Position numbers and translations under genes: made by a program
From: Coriolopsis trogii
Lineage: Eukaryota > Basidiomycota > Agaricomycetes > Polyporales > Polyporaceae
Assembly (NCBI GenBank): GCA_020543525.1
Contig: JAHYIO010000001.1
Location: forward strand, 2,976,001 to 3,040,000
Direction of reading: 5' to 3'
Length of the DNA: 64,000 nucleotides
The notes under the pieces: model-generated
The model's database searches: none
Seen by the model: only the letters and a program-made list of their open reading frames with translations
What the model was told of the DNA's origin: nothing
Part shown: in pieces, positions 47,379-60,059 of the stretch
Numbering within the stretch: position 1 is the first letter of the stretch
Layout of the letters: the number at the start of each line of letters is the position of its first letter

Positions 47379-50300
47379 ATGCCTGCCATGAGATCCCGCT
47401 CTGTTTGCCCGAACTGTGGGCAGTCATACGGGCGTGGCGGAAAGGCAGCTCATGAAGCCCAATGTCAGGGTTGGTCTCAGGCGGGTTCGATGCAGGCTCA
47501 ATATGATCGTAAGTTCCTCGCCAATCTCTACGTAATGCGCTATTGGTCTCATACACTCCCTCCAGCCGCGGCATTGCTACCGCCTCCCAGACCGCTTGGC
47601 GTCCCCCGAATGCTTCCGAACTGTAAGTCTGTCCTTTGTTTCAGTGTCTTCTCTGTGCTAAGGGGACTAGTCGTTCAACCTCCGTCAATGTCTCTTCGCA
47701 CCATTCTGGAGGCTCTGCCAACGCCGCAAGTCCCACCCTCCACTGAACCTGTTCCCAATCCTGGTACGGATTTGCTCCACTCCGCCACCTTGTACGTGTA
47801 CTAATACAAGTTCCAGAGGCAGACATACCTCGGAATCGACGTAGTCGGCTCAGGGCTGATGCTGCTGTCCCCTATCCTCCTAGGATCCGGTCGAAATCTA
47901 ATGGAGCCGCCGCCGCCGTCGCTGCCGATCGTCCCGTCGCTGCCGATCGTCCCGTCGCTGCTGATCGTCCCGTCGCTGCCGATCGTCCCGCCGCTGCTGG
48001 TCATCCTGCCGCCGGCCATCATCCCACCATCATTGATATTCCTGTCACCACTGATCTTCCCGCCATGGCCACCACTCCTGGGGCTGCTGGACGGTCTGCT
48101 GACCATCCTTCCAACACTGCCGGTGATGCTCCTAGGCATCGGCGTGGACCTTCCCATGTACCGCCCCTGTCCATTCCAATTGCGGCAGCAGCTTTGTCTG
48201 CTTCAGAATCATCTTCACCTTCCCCGACTCCTTCGCCGTCGGTGAAGAAGCATATGTCTGCCGAGGACGTTCAGGAGGGTGACTTCAAGACCGAGCATCA
48301 TCCCCGAGCACACAGGGAGACTACCTACTATAGTTACGATAACTTTAGGCAGCCAGAGGACGTTCGTGTCGAACCCCCATCGCACACTCCATGGTACCCA
48401 TTCAGGTCCCGTACCGACTACGAGTTTGCAGAGTTTGCCCTTCAGGCCAGACTGAACAACAATCAGCTTGGGACGTTGTTGCAGCTTGTGCGGGATGTGG
48501 CCAAGGACCCTGCCCAGCTTTCTTTCAAGTCTGTGGCGGAGGTGCATAGGACTTGGGAGCAAGCAGCTGAGTCACAACCTAGAGTCTGTGTAGTTTACAT
48601 GTTCTCTCAATGATGTTGAAGCTTATGTATGTATGTGCATGTAGATGCAGAAGAAAACCATCTCAGTTCCTTATAAGAATGGAGAGTGGGAGACCTCCTT
48701 TCACTTTCGTGACATCTGGCAGTGGGCTCTTAACCTCATCAAGGATCCTATGCTTGGGCAGAAAGTGAGATGGCATGCAGTCAAGAATTTCCAACTGGTG
48801 GATGGTGCCTGGGTTAGATTCATTGATGAGCCTTATACTGCAGATGCATGGTATGAGGCTGAGGTGTGTTGAGTCCTGGTCTATAAATATTGACAACAAT
48901 TAACACAACTTGTAGACTCAGCTACCTGCTGGTGGCTATCCAGTCTGTTTTACTCTCTATGCAGACAAAACCAAACTGTCAAGCTTTGGCACTAAGAAAG
49001 GCTATCCAATCATTGCTCGTTTGGCCAATCTTCCTGCAGAGATACAAAACGGTAGTGACTATGGTGGAGGTCAAGTTGTTGGATTTATGCCTATTGTAAG
49101 ACTGTATTCATTATTGATTGAACACATGTACTAAGCAAGTCTTAGGTGGAAGATGAAGATGAAGAGGGCAAGGCAAACTTTACCAAGCTCAAGCGGGAGA
49201 TTTGGCACAAATGTTTTGAGGTGCTGCTACAGACTTTTCGAAACAAGTACCCACTTGGCTCCAAGGTTCGGTGCGGCGACGGAAAAGAGCGTGTACTCTA
49301 CCCTGTCATTCTGATTCTGGTTGCTGACTATGAAGAACAGTGAGTTTGCTAGATCAACTATATTGCTATCATTGTACTAATAAGATATATAGATGCATGA
49401 TGTCACTTATCCGTGGTGTCAAAGGCTCTCATCCCTGTCCTATCTGTCTTGTCCCAGCCAATAAACAAAGCAAATTGTTCTCTGAGCCCAAGTATCCTCT
49501 CAGAGACTGGACAGTGGTTCAGGAGCACATCAATACCTCTACTTCAAAAGTTGGCTTAGAACTCAAACTCAAACCTCTAAGTGTGCGACCTGTCAAGGTT
49601 AGTCTGTTAATTTACATACTATGAACCATATATTGATTTATTGGATTAGAGTGCCTTTTGGCAGATACCTAATCTGAATGTCCATAAAGCACTCTCATTT
49701 GACAGGCTCCATGCTTATAGTCTTGGCTTGTTTGGAAAACATATTTTCAAACAGGTTAGAGAGATTGTCAAAGTAGCAGGTCGGGCTACAATGGTTGGCA
49801 TGAATACAGTGTAAGTTCACTCTTTGTAAGATATGATTGTATGGCTTAACATCTTTTGAAGATTTGCAAATATTCCCCGCTGGAGTGGCCTTCATCATTT
49901 TTCCAAAGTAGCAACAGTTCAGTTTTCAGATGGGTCAAAATATGAGAACATCTCAAAGGTTGATTATTATTAAACTTCAATTTGTTTAATCTCATCTTAT
50001 ATCAACCTCAACTAGCTTCTTGTACCAGCAGCCTATCACATCATTGATGTCAAAAAGAACACACGATGGCGTACAATCCTGAAAGCTGCCCGCTGCTTTA
50101 CCATACTGGACACCTATGTTGCTATGAAAGTGCATACAGAAATCACACTCCAGGATTACAAGCAGCAACTTCCTATTTTTTCCTCTGCTATCAAGGTGCC
50201 TTCTAATTTATCTATTGTTAATATGTGTAGTTCTGACAGGTTGATCTTTCGATAGGAGTATAGAACAGTCTATCCTCATAAGTCATGGAATTTTCCCAAG

Positions 50301-51581
50301 ATGCATAGCCACCAACATGCTATCCTGGATATTATTGCCAAGGGTGTTTCTCTGCACTTCAACACCAAACCCTTTGAGTCTATCCATGGCTTATTCAAGT
50401 TGATTTACCAAAGGCAGACTAACTTCAAAAACTCTGAGGACCAGGTATGATCAATTTATCATATACTAGTTGTCATAAGGCTGATATTGTAAACAAACTT
50501 TATAGATTGCTGTCATTGACCATTATCATCTGGTTGCTAAAGAGAAGCGCTATCACATCAACTGTCTAGATGAATATCTGAATCCTCCACCACCTGCCAA
50601 GGATGCTGATGAAGAGGTCACTTTTGGAGGTCTCTCTCTGGGCTCTTCAGATAAGAAGATCACAATCAAGAAGTTTGTTGCTCAGCATGCAGCAGACCAC
50701 CCTGTTGCTTTTGGCCAGTTTCAAAAGCGCCTGCTTGGGTATCTTCAGAGTCTGGGTTGGAAAGGCCATAATGGATCAAGGCTAACTCTTGATGAGTCTA
50801 CTCAGGTTTGTACTATAAACACCCTAGCTGAATTTTCTGCTCACTTGATATATAATTTCAGATCACCCCAATGCACTATCTCAGAGTCAGCTATGCCTCA
50901 ATGGTAACATGGCAGACAGAGATTGACAAGTTAAGATGCACGCCCAGCTTCAACGGAGCAGAACGACGGGATGGAATCATGTACCAAGCTGACCAAGCTG
51001 GTAGTGTGGCATTTGGCATACTGCAGGAGGTCTTCATCATCAGCAATCCAGAAACTGGGAAGAACCATCCTATGGCTTTGATCCAGACGCTCAAAGTTGT
51101 GCAACAGCGTAGCAAGATTGCACAGGACTTGGGACTTTGTCGCTTACACCTGGACCAGCAGAACTATGGCAGTACATCGTTTATCCATGGACAAAGTATC
51201 ATCCGAGGTGCTCTGATCATCCAAGATGGTGGACACTCCAGTGGAGAGCAGTACCTGGTAGTGGACACCTTGGACTCTGACATGTTCCTCCGATGCAAGA
51301 AGCACTTTCCCCTTTGGTACTCCGATTCCGAATCTCAGCCCGACCTCTCTCAGCCCGATTCGGATTCCGAAGAAGTAGAGAGTGTGGGTGAGGACAGAGA
51401 GGTGTCTGAGGAAGAGGGGAGTGGAGATGAAGACGAAGATGAAGATGAAGACAAAGACAAAGATGAAGATGAAGACGAAGACGGGAACAGTGATGATACC
51501 AGCAGGTCCAGCGGCGAGGACTGGGATGGCACAGTTTCTGGTGATGATTCCGATGAGTCCGACATAGAGAACTTGGATTGA
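47379..51581 (+). mobile_element. Plavaka-type DNA transposase gene, apparently intact
   Basis: Fourteen exons close in one frame to 1163 residues: 47379-47508, 47566-47622, 47671-47763, 47817-48583, 48645-48863, 48916-49095, 49146-49339, 49393-49597, 49650-49810, 49862-49958, 50016-50195, 50256-50444, 50506-50805, 50862-51581. The N-terminus holds a C2H2-like finger (CPNCGQSY, H/C later), then a variable linker. Plavaka-like blocks follow: DEPYTADAWYEAETQLPAGG, LYADKTKLSSFGTKKGYPII, VGFMPIV, CGDGKERVLYPVILILVADY, CPICLVP, and FDRLHAYSLGLFGKH. The tail is strongly acidic (Glu/Asp runs). Plavaka are CACTA-related elements of Agaricomycetes. Exons from 48.6 to 50.9 kb are visibly AT-richer than neighbouring genes. 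Terminal inverted repeats were not located. No stop or frameshift was found. Confidence 0.8.
47914..47998 (+). repeat. 18-nt tandem repeat inside transposase linker
   Basis: GTCGCTGCCGATCGTCCC recurs about four times with an 18-nt period and encodes VAADRP units in the disordered linker. Only a few third-position differences are seen, suggesting recent expansion. Confidence 0.75.
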
Positions 51582-52459
51582 ACTGGACTGGACAACAACT
51601 ACTGTATTCCATTTCATCCCTTACTCTTATGAGGTCCATCAAAGTGTGATTTCTTCTTGGGTACAGCGTTACCCGAACGGTTCCGGCCCGCTCAGCCAAA
51701 CAGTAGCGCCTGCGCCACGACCATCTACCAGACGTGGTCTAGAGGGGTATACACCAAAGTGGAAACATCCCCCCACCAGACACGACCGCCACGCTCATGT
51801 TTGAGCCATCAGACAACTGGAAGCAGACACATGGTAAGCCTCCTCAAGGCCGTTTCCCAGCCGGTGACAGAGTGATACAGTCCGTACTCGCCACCAGTCG
51901 CCACCAGTCAATGCGTCTTAGCATCGCTTTCCGCTTAACAATACATGTTCCCACTCCTACCGGCAGACATTCAACGACACCAATCAGTGGTCCCCTGACT
52001 AGAAGGAACCGTATGAAAGCATTGCACCAGATCACCATGCATCCATGGCCTCCGCTCATTCTACAACGCCCAACCTGGTTGATAGGCATGTCCGGGGTTT
52101 CCAAGTGGATGAAAGGTCCATCACCCCTGTCTCCCCTCACAGTGCCCAACATTCCTCTCCTGAGTACGGCTCAACCGTTCCTGCGCCAAAGCGAGAATCC
52201 CCTGAGCTTCCCCATTTGCTTCCTCACCTAGAGGCCCTTTCGCCGAAGTCCTGAGGTCCTCTGGTGTCTGTACCACCTGCTCACAAGCCGCATTCGCGCT
52301 CTCCATCATATTCCTCCACCAGCAGTTCTGTGAACCTGCCGCACATACAGGCCTAACAGCAATTCCCGAAGAACGGTCTCCCTGCTAAACCCCAGTTCCA
52401 ACTCCCGCCTCGCTCTCAGGGCTCGGGTGGCTCTCTTTCTTCGTCCCTACAGGCTTCAC
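51582..52459. other. Non-coding or decayed interval after the transposase
   Basis: Open frames are short and shift repeatedly. Composition returns to higher GC. The 3' end of the mobile element should lie here or further right. I could not identify a terminal repeat. Confidence 0.35.
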
Positions 52460-53895
52460 CAATGGCCCGTGCATCACCGGAGTTGGACATATCATCAATC
52501 TCTGGTGACCAGACACCCAAGTCCGCAAGTCACGCGTCGTCTTCTCGTTCCTCCCCAACACGGCCAGTGCAAAATCAGCCCTCGGGTGCGAATGGTCTGT
52601 ACGATCCCTTTTCCTGCCTTTGCAGAACCTAGCAGCTCATTGCGTAGAAACAGGAACAAGGCGTTTAAGGCGTTCGGGAGGATGTGGGTAGCGATTCTAT
52701 ACGTTCCTCTCCGTCGCCCACCTGCCCGACGCCTGACAGGGAGGAAGGTCGCGGACGTCCAGATATAGTCTTCGACAAGAAAGATGACTCGTCGGACGAC
52801 TCCGATATGGAGATGTCGCCCCCTGCAACTCCTATGCTCAAACCTACCACGCCTCAGGCGCCTAGTACACCCGGCACAAGCCAGGTAGCGTCAAGCCGCC
52901 CGACTTTGGCCATTTGCATGGCTTCTTCGTCTCCTGGTCTTCTACCACACGAGATCCTCCGACAAACTGCATCTGCGTCACCCATGCCTACAACTTCTGA
53001 GCACGCTAACGATCCCGATGCCGGTAATGACTCCGACATGGAGATGTCTTCTCCTACGTCTGAGACTACACGTACTCCTTTGCCTTTGCGCCGTCAATCC
53101 CCTGCTTCTCCTGCTCTCCTCGTCACATCCTCGGAGAACTCCCCTACATCTGTGCCTGGGTTGGGTCTGACCACGACTACCGTTGCTACGCCAAAGCAGG
53201 CCGCAATCCCTCACCAGAACTTGATTCACCTATCCCTTGTTCCGGTACCACCGATTTCTATGCCTGTGTCTCAGACTCCTAGTGCTCGTCCTGCAACGCC
53301 TGTGATCACAACTTCATGCGAAGTCAGCGTGCAGGTATCCCCACGCATCGGCAAGGCGACTGCCCTGGATCGTCACCCTGTCAATGCCGGTGAGCTTTCT
53401 CCTCCAGCCAGCGAAGAGACGACGCGCTGAGGATGGTTGCCAGGCTCCGATTTCGTCATGATCCGATTACTCAGGAAGGTCACGTAGAACCCATCCTCAT
53501 CTCTAACCGTCACCTCGCGGAATCTGAGGCACCAGAGACTGCTGCTTCGTCGTCTCCGGAATCGCTTGTTCAGACGATCGCGGAGAAGGAGCAAAGGCAG
53601 CTATCAGAGGATTGCTACGATGGCACGAAACATTCTCCTCGGAAACGCTTCGCACAACACCAGGCCGCTCTTGCTGAGAAGGTTGCGCGTCTGCGCAACG
53701 AGTACCTTGCTCTGCACGAACGCTGGGTAGTACATTGCGCCAAGATGGACGAAGTAGCGTGAGCCAGCACTTTGGAGGAGGCAGCCGCCACCGCGTGTCG
53801 TACAACGAGACGCACGACCGCAATGAGAGATGCGGTACGTTCTAACCTTGAGATGGAGCAGATTCTGGCCAGCCTGGGCAATGAAGAGAACTCGG
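52460..53895 (+). pseudogene. Snt1-like SANT co-repressor, N-terminal fragment
   Basis: Coding character runs through several frames: Ser/Pro/Thr-rich sequence (52,460-53,430), then RFAQHQAALAEKVARLRNEY and WVVHCAKMDEVA, then directly after an in-frame TGA (53760-53762) ASTLEEAAATACRTTRR and AVRSNLEMEQILASLGNEE. The last block is the segment that precedes the first SANT domain in basidiomycete Snt1/SMRT-like proteins, subunits of the Set3 histone-deacetylase complex. The first SANT domain expected next is absent; an ELL-like fragment starts instead. At least one nonsense codon and one frameshift (near 53,430) show decay. The assignment is from motif memory and needs a search. Confidence 0.6.
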
Positions 53896-54151
53896 TAAGC
53901 CTTCGAAAACGAAGAAGAGTAGTGCTGCGCGTCGGCCTGCTGCCTCGTCAACTTCGAAGGCGTTTCCTCAATCCACGCCCATCCATCCACCGCCTCCCAA
54001 GCCGTCTCCTGCCGCAACTTCTTCGTGCCCCAGAACCTCTACAGGAACTAATCCTAGAGACACCTTCTCGTCTTCGAAGGCTTCGTTGCATAATACATCG
54101 ACTTCACAAGCAGCAATTTAGACACCCGATTTCACGTCCACTCGAGCACGA

Positions 54152-55905
54152 TTGATCCATTGCTTGGCGCTCAAACCACGAACGACAAAGGCAATTGCCG
54201 CAATGTGCGTAGGTAAGAACCCTACGGAAGAATTGAAGGTAGAACTCATGGGTCTGGTCAGTACGGTGAGTGGCACACTACCACGTACGTCATCCTGCCA
54301 TGAACCATTGTGCCCACAGCTGGCAGAACTGGCTCCGCCCCTTCACAACAATGACTCGGACCCACAAAAACGCTATGAACTCACGCTGGAGGGATGGCGA
54401 GAGGTACGGCCGTACGAATGGCCGAACTTGAGGGATGAAGACCACGTCAATCTATGCCATTCCGCTCAACAAACTTTCAAAGAGCTGCGTATACCGTCTT
54501 CCGACCCTCTATGGCAACATGTGCGTATTCGCAGCGGTGATGGGTCAGCGTCAGGATCCTCAAACCATGCCACGGCGGCCACGCGGCCTCCGGGTTCGGA
54601 GAAAAATGGACTAGTCATGACGAAGAGCAAGACGAAGACGAAGACGACAGAAGGTACGCAGAAGAAGGTCTCGGACGTCATGGTCCCAGCAAAGGACGAG
54701 AGTATGAAGGGAAAGGCGCGCGAATTGGACGACGGTGCTGCCAGTACGCCGACAAGTGCGAACAGACCACCAGCACGTAGACAGCCCGGATCAGGCTACA
54801 AGGTCAAGCAGTCTGAAACCTCGCCTATTTCCGACCCTCCGAGCACACTCTCCACTACCTCCGATACCCAGGAAAGGGCCGGTCGACGCGCGTGAAAGCA
54901 AGCGAGACCGGCCACAAGTATCTGGTTCGGCGAAGCCTATGCCACCGATTGCGCCTCCAGTGGACTCCAGGACGAGCTCTAGTACTGCTGCTATCAAGAA
55001 GAAGCCCAAGGAAACGGCGCAAGCTTCGTCTAGCTAACGCGCCGATTCAGAGAGGCGGGAGGCGCGTCCGTGAGAACGTGAACATGAGCGAGATCAGCCC
55101 AAGGAAGAGAAGCCGCGGGCGAAAGTCCCTGCTTCCCCAGTCCCACATTCTCTGCCTTCGTTCACGCGCAAGCATCGTCAAGATGGGAACGACTCGGAGT
55201 ACTCCGAATGGGAAACCCCTCTCAGCGCCGACGAGAGCAGCGGTGAAGCTTCCTTCTTGATGTTCATGCCAGGAGGACCGAGAGGAGATCCAGGTTTTTT
55301 AGGAAGAGAAAGATCTCTAACACGAGCCTTCTCCGAGCTGGATTGCTGCTTGATTTTGCGCCGCTTTGACGCACTCGCGTTCTCGCCACCTCCAGCCACC
55401 CCCGCCCGGTCCTCTCTTCCTCCTCGCCATCTTACGGCTGACAAGCCTATCCCGTCTTCCTCGTCGTCAACAAGTGCACACAGCGGCAAGTCTGCGCACA
55501 CGGCCCGCTCATCAGAATCTGTCAAGCCCCGGCGGAGGTCTCCGATATACACGTCCTCCGAGTCCGAATCCCAGGCGAGCATTCCTCCAGTCCGCCGTCC
55601 CCGCTCCGGAGCCCCCTGCAAAGGCTTATCCCCCCGTGACGCACACGCCACGCTTCAAGCCCCGGTCGCTCCCTGTGGACAGCGCTGGGCTGCGCAAGTA
55701 CTACCGCGGGTGCTACCGGATCTACCACAAGCTGTACGACCAGTACGAGGCGCCGAAGGTGCGCATCGAGCAGATGCTGGCGCGGAACGCTCGCGGGGAG
55801 GCTGGGACGGGCACGGGCATGGGCACGGACGACGAGATGGACATTGACGAGCTGAGCCCGGAGGTGGTGAGCGGGTTCATGGCACTCCATGCCCCGGATG
55901 AGTAA
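54152..55905 (+). pseudogene. RNA polymerase II elongation factor ELL-like fragment
   Basis: The 5' part encodes ELKVELMGLVSTV and then YELTLEGWREVRPYEWPNLR with HSAQQTFKELRIPSSDPLW, which matches the winged-helix ELL domain of fungal ELL proteins. A Ser/Lys-rich linker follows, including RRRSPIYTSSESESQ, and finally SAGLRKYYRGCYRIYHKLYD, an occludin/ELL-like helical end. The linker and the C-terminal piece lie in different frames, with a shift between about 55,590 and 55,640, so this copy cannot make the full protein. ELL suppresses pausing by RNA polymerase II. The fragment sits between two pieces of an Snt1-like copy in the same orientation. Confidence 0.5.
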
Positions 55906-56684
55906 TACAGCCGCCTCTGACAGCCCTTTTCCTGAAGTTGCTCGCCCAGTACGGTGACGATTTCAAGCGGATCGCCTCCTCCATGCCCAACAAGGTGCGT
56001 CGTACCTGACAAATAGAGTTGATAGCATACTAACATTGTTCGTCAGACTACCATCCAAGTGGCGGCATTCTATCAGGCCAATGTCGCAGAGATGCAACTC
56101 GCCAAGGTCGCGGCTTTAGCACCCAAGAGATCTCCTACGCCGCACGAGCCAACGTACCGACATAGTGTCCCCAACATCCCTGGCGCTGGGATCATGCCAC
56201 CCGTTCTCAAGCCAATGCATCTGGGGGTGGACAATGGCGCAGCGTCCTCGGCCGTGTCTCGCTTCCGAACTAGTGGGCGTATGTCTCCCCCTCCTAATCC
56301 CAGTGGAACTCAGTCCGCTGAGATAGACAAGCGGGCGAATTCTGCTGCACAGCGTGACATGGCCTCATTCCCCAAGATTGTAGTGCCGCTCCAATACCGT
56401 GGCGGACTGGCCGCATTCGCCAGACCATCGGGCAACCTGACGATGCAAGGCATGGGTCTGCCGCTACCCAAAGGAGCCTTGATTCTTACACGTGCAAGCT
56501 CCATGACTCGCCAGTCCACCAGTAGCTGCTCAGGGACATGGTGAACGAGGCAATCTTTGCCGGGCTAGACCCTTTTCAGAAGACGTCAGAATTACAAGAG
56601 TGCGTAACAGAACAACAACGCTCTGCTCGTGCCCTTGGAGATCCGGCGACTTCTACCTTAGCATTTTCAGCACTGGGGTCCTAG
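55906..56684 (+). pseudogene. Snt1-like fragment with second SANT domain
   Basis: LFLKLLAQYGDDFKRIASSM followed by PNKTTIQVAAFYQANVAEMQ is the second SANT repeat of Snt1-like proteins. The phase-0 intron between them (55,996-56,046) is retained, so the copy came from DNA, not mRNA. The frame continues with KVAALAPKRSPTP and a Pro/Ser-rich tail. Near 56,530 the frame is lost (stop at 56,544), while coding-like sequence resumes in another frame (DMVNEAIFAGLDPFQKTSEL). This piece continues the fragment at 52.5-53.9 kb, separated from it by the ELL-like segment. Confidence 0.6.
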
Positions 56685-57444
56685 CATCGTGCGTACATTG
56701 CTCTGATGCAGAATTACGCATGTTTCTCATTTCCGACACAGCCTTAATTGATCGTCAGGGCAGGTGGACAGCATTCTGAGATGGCATGCCTTCCGCAGTC
56801 ACCCTACAAAAATAACTGCCCGGTTGGAATTTGAATATCAGATTGATCTTTACGATGTTACACAGGCAGGCAAGCAGGAGGTTATGCACGTTGCGGGCGT
56901 CACCCACTTGATTAGGACGGCGTCCTACCATCTTAGGTTCTCCGCCCATGCCGGGCCTTAACAAGCAGGCTTGTACGTAGTCATGTCTGTTTTTTTTTCC
57001 CTTCTGTCGTTTTGCGAGGCCCAGTCCGGCCGTCACAAGTGAGATTCCGCGCAGGTTGTTTGTCCGGTAAGGGAAGACTTTCCATATCCGTGAATCGACT
57101 TGAAGACTCGGAGCCTCAGGCTTCTTTCTTAGTCTACTGGCCTTCTTGGTCAATGATGGTCCTGCTTACACAGTAGGATCATGTCGACTCTGCCAGTGCA
57201 ACATGGCAAGCACGAAGGCACTTGTGCGGCGCCCTCGTTTGGGTGCTGACTTGAAATCATTTTATATGACCCTTATATATCAGACCGTCTCTTCATCGTT
57301 TCTCCACCACTCCCTGTTCCCTGCTGGCATCGTTGTATCACTCATTCTTCCACATCGTCGCTGCGTTCGTCCTCTTCTTCACACAGTCTCAAGTGTATGT
57401 ACTCCCCGAATACTTGTGCCCGGTTACTGAACAGCCTGCTGCAG
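56685..57444. other. Interval without recognised gene
   Basis: A T-run (56,990-56,999) and pyrimidine-rich stretches near 57,300 are present. The last 150 bp probably forms the promoter of the following gene. No coding signal was seen. Confidence 0.35.
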
Positions 57445-59589
57445 ATGCCTGGCCGCGGACACCGCGCATCGAGACTTCGGCAGCCTCCAGACTCCGACTC
57501 AGACGGCGAAGTCTTCGACCTCGAGGGGATCAGCTCAGGCTCGGAAGAGGACACCGATGACCATCAGGACTTCTCGCAACACGCCGCTTCCAACGTCGGT
57601 ACAGCCGGAGCAAGTTCAAAGGCGAAGGAGAAAACGAAGGGAGGGAAAGGTAAAGAGAAGGCCAAGGGTGCAACCCTAGAAGAGCGTGCCAGGCGACTCT
57701 TGGACTGCAACCCGATCGCTGATTTTGTGTCGCTTACGGAGGTGAGTGCCTTTTATGCTAGTTTTGTGTACGTATAGCTGAGTCCTATGGCCACATCCAG
57801 TTCGTTGGGGAAGCGCAGGTCGTGGTGGCCGGCCTTCTCGAAGAGCAACTCGCTCTCAAGGCTGAGCAAGCCGCCAAAAAGCAGCTGTTGTGTTCGCAAT
57901 GCAGCAAGAGACTCCGTAAGCGCAAGGACAAGCCGCTCTCCCCGCTCGAACAGCAGGCGAAGAATATTGGTTCCGTCGCTCGCGAGTATTGTTTCCTGTG
58001 TCGTATCTACAGCCCTCCACCCTCGGTATTCAACTTCCCAGAGCCACCGCCCGGTATTGACCCTCTCAACTACGAACATCGCTATCCCTCCAAAAACGAG
58101 AAGGCAGGCACGCTTGTAGCTTTGGGCGCAGAGCTGTATCTATTTGTGCCGCCTCACATGAGGACGTGGCTGAGCGATTCTTGGTTTCAAGAAACTGTAA
58201 GTAATATTCACCTACTCCTCGTGGCAGATTCTGACCAGTGCCCATTCGCTTAGTTCAACAACGCCATGGGCAACGAGCGTGGCCACCTAATCTCAGACGT
58301 CAAGAGCTGTTGGGGGGTGATCTTCGGCCACATCAAGAACTTCGATGATCCAAAAGTTGCTCGCTTTTGGTTCGGCAAGGGCGTTGAAGACCGCTGGGCT
58401 CCCATCCTCTTCCCTGAGGGCTCTCATAGGGACTTCAAGCAGGTCTTCCGGCAGCTCGCCATTCCGAAGGTAATCTCATCTTCCCATGATCTCTTCGCAA
58501 TGCCGAGCTAACAATTTGATTGCAGACCCTTGTTGTCATAAATTGGGGTCATAATGCCTTCGCCGCCGACGGCAAAATCATACGCCGCAAAGCCTCTAGA
58601 GCAAAGCGAAGGGAGGTCGAAGAGATTTCCTGGAGCCAATTGGCATTCGCTGCATGCCTGGTATGTGGTGCGCTGCCTCATATTCGTTGGGCATGATTAC
58701 TCAATGTTCACTTTTCAAGTGCATGTATGCTTGCTCCGGCGAAGCCGCTATGACGTCAAACATCTGGGAGAAGCTGTACGACGAATACCTCAAGTTCCTC
58801 TTGCAGAACCAGCACACCAAGGCCATTCAGCGCACCATGCAGTGGCTAAACGACATCGTCTTTCCAACCAATCCGGGCAACCAGGGCCAGGGCTCCCAAT
58901 CTGACTCGCCCAACGATCAGGAAGATGTGGTCCAAGACAATGCACAGCTGACCGCCTTGCTCGACGAGGACGACTCCGATATAGACCTCCCGCAGCTATT
59001 TCCAGCACGTCCTGGCCAGCACTCCGTCAACCCTCGCTCACAGGTGCGGCCAGATCCCCTCCCATCTCCTACAGGGGGTGTTTCCGAGGGCAATGAGACA
59101 GAGAGCGGATCCGCCACTCCTCGCCCAGAGGACACACCTCCTACACGCTCACCTTCGCCCCAGGACCCACGCGCTCGCTTGCCCGCTTCGCATGACTTGC
59201 CCGGTCCAGCACAAATCACCCAGGCGCTTTCTCGCCTACAGGTGAACCAGACGGCACACCATGGAGCTTCTCATCTCAAAGCTGTCCCTGCTAATCTGAG
59301 GGAGGATTCTGATGAAGAACAAACTCCCTCCACCCGTCCAACACGGCCCCTTCCGAAGTTTGGCAAACGCGCCAAGGCCAGCAAGGCAAAGGCCCCAGTC
59401 AACGCACACAGTGGTCCATCCAACCCAGTCCCACCCCCTGCAATAACCGGCGACTCAGCAGCGCCTGCCAGGTGGTCAACAAGGGGCAGCGCAGATGGTA
59501 GGACGAAGGTGGTTAGCCAGCAGGACGTGCAGGGCTCTGGACAGGGTGTTCGTTCTACTCGCAGTAGTACTCGGGCCTCAAAGCCTTAG
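57445..59589 (+). CDS. Unnamed, unbroken fungal protein inside the fragment mosaic
   Basis: Five exons (57445-57741, 57801-58196, 58254-58469, 58526-58660, 58720-59589) give 637 residues with no defect; an upstream Met at 57,397 is possible. Residues 1-80 are acidic/Ser then Lys/Gly-rich. The middle looks globular: a CSQC...CFLC pair that may bind zinc, FVPPHMRTWLSDSWFQETFN, WGVIFGHIKNFDD, DRWAPILFPEGSHRDF, and a helical AFAACLCMYACSGEAAM. The C-terminal 250 residues are disordered. It resembles a lineage-specific Agaricomycete family often found near mobile elements, but I cannot name it. Being intact among pseudogenes, it may be element cargo or a recently inserted copy. Confidence 0.65.
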
Positions 59590-60059
59590 TGTGAATGCCT
59601 GTCGGTTGTATGCTCATATCTTGTCTTCGCAACGAATCGTTATTGTTTCTTGGCAATCTGTGTCTTGGGGATTTGCGAACAACGCTGTATGCTTTCCGTC
59701 CATCAGTGTCACAAACGGCGAATGCTAGACCATTACGTAAGCCATTGTGTCGGTTCTGCTACCACGCATTCTACTCTCTTCTAACCAACAATAGTTCTGG
59801 GCTGGTATTGGTGTCCATGCCTTTTCTATGCTTTCGCCATACCTCGACAGGCCCTGGAATACACACTATGTGACCTTGTTCTCCTGTGACACCCACTGCA
59901 GTCAATCACTTCAACAGGAGGACGACCACTATATTCTGACCGCCAGCACGCAGCAACCGGGACGCAGCGCTCTACAATAGGATACACTTCTTTGACATTG
60001 GCGAGAGAGAGAGAGAGCGCACGCTCAGCAGCAGCAAGGTGTGTGAGCGGATTGCGATC
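59590..60059. other. Interval with short GA microsatellite
   Basis: No gene is seen. A (GA)n run of about 8 units lies at 60,003-60,018. The interval separates the unnamed gene from the convergent end of the LYS2-like fragment. Confidence 0.4.
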
